Assembly: GCF_000499845.2 (NCBI RefSeq)
Contig: NC_023750.2
Span: 1,998,824-2,062,823, forward strand
Length of the DNA stretch: 64,000 nucleotides
Direction: 5' to 3'
Origin: Phaseolus vulgaris
Taxonomy: Eukaryota; Streptophyta; Magnoliopsida; Fabales; Fabaceae
The notes below the pieces were generated by a model, which was given only the letters and a program-made list of their open reading frames with translations, searched no databases and was not told where the DNA came from. Position numbers and translations under genes: made by a program. This document shows, in pieces, positions 63,424 through 64,000 of this stretch; within the stretch, counting starts at the first letter, position 1, and each line of letters starts with the position of its first letter.

Positions 63424-64000
63424 AAGTAAACGAAATTGTACCCTTAACATCACGAAGCCGGGTGGGTGACAAGTGGCGTCACATGTTCCATGCCCATGAT
63501 CCTCTCAAATGAGACGTCGACATGTGTCTTCCTCTCATTTTGAGAGATTCCTCTCAAAAGAGGTTGACAAATGTCACCTCTTAATTGGTGCAAATCCTCT
63601 CCATTGAGAAAGAGCCATGTGCACGTTTGTGTTTCTCATGCCACGCCTATGCTTCCCATGCCAAGTGGTGAGTCGCTTTTTTTCTAATCTAAATAATCTA
63701 TTACTATACACACTCACTCTTTTATTAGCCCAAATACAAGGCCCAAATTTAAACCAATGCCCAATACATGACCCAAATAAAATGTCCTAAAGTACTTTGT
63801 ACAATTTTTACATAGCTAAGAAGAAAAAGACTATTCAAATATGAGTGCTCCTCTCTAATAAGACTTCATCCTTTTCTATCTTCTTAACCAATGATTTTGA
63901 GATTGGATGATTTCCATAATTCTCTACAACACAATATAAGCTCATAAAAGTTTCATTAAAAACTTGCATCAATGTCTGACATGTTTTTCAACTTTGATAC
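63424..64000. other. Noncoding tail of the window
   Basis: 63500-63600 contains several CCTCTCAAA/TTTGAGAGG inverted words, able to form short hairpins. The rest is AT-rich. No gene seen. Confidence 0.4.

Overview
This is nuclear DNA of a flowering plant, very probably a legume of the bean tribe (Phaseoleae). It is AT-rich, its genes are split by GT-AG introns, and most of the window is decayed LINE, Copia, Gypsy, TRIM and MITE sequence. The tribe is inferred from the repeat families (a TRIM whose LTR starts TGTTGGAGATCCCACATC, and an LTR carrying CGCTCAAGCGAG motifs) and from CYP81E-like P450s; it is not proven.

Layout. (1) About 50-2,130: LINE tail and Gypsy gag remnants. (2) 2,444-13,425, minus strand: 15 exons of an oxidosqualene cyclase of the cycloartenol synthase (CAS) type. 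The exons give a continuous 665-residue frame, but the last ~95 residues of the family were not found. Residue numbers coincide with Arabidopsis CAS1, and the CAS-defining His477 is Asn here. (3) 13.5-20.4 kb: TRIM, MITE, Copia and LINE relics. (4) Three near-identical intact CYP81-family P450 genes: A at 21,220-22,938 (+), B at 29,065-30,801 (-), C at 39,239-40,945 (-). Each has 3 exons with identical phases. A and B lie in inverted ~3 kb duplicated blocks, tail to tail; C is a third, older or partly converted block. A LINE with a 10-bp target-site duplication split the A block after duplication. (5) 25-28 kb and 32-38 kb: SINE/microsatellite, Athila-like gag-protease and a decayed Tat-type antisense ORF. 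(6) 41-48 kb: the extended upstream region of gene C, broken up by MITEs, a TRIM fragment and a solo LTR. (7) 48.28-61.3 kb: two abutting direct copies of a ~6-7 kb segment. Each contains a Copia LTR plus gag start interrupted by the 3' part of a Tat-like Gypsy element, with a ~54-bp minisatellite, a minus-strand extra ORF and an LTR. (8) 61.3-64 kb: AT-rich sequence and another Gypsy-type LTR.

Functional reading. Four host genes are visible: one unusual CAS-like cyclase and three P450s, within 40 kb. Either this is a candidate sterol/triterpenoid gene cluster with a lanosterol-type cyclase, or it is a chance association of a decaying or neofunctionalised CAS paralogue with a tandem CYP81 array that may act on isoflavonoids. 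The sequence alone does not decide. No CRISPR, prokaryotic or organellar features and no convincing rRNA or tRNA genes were seen.
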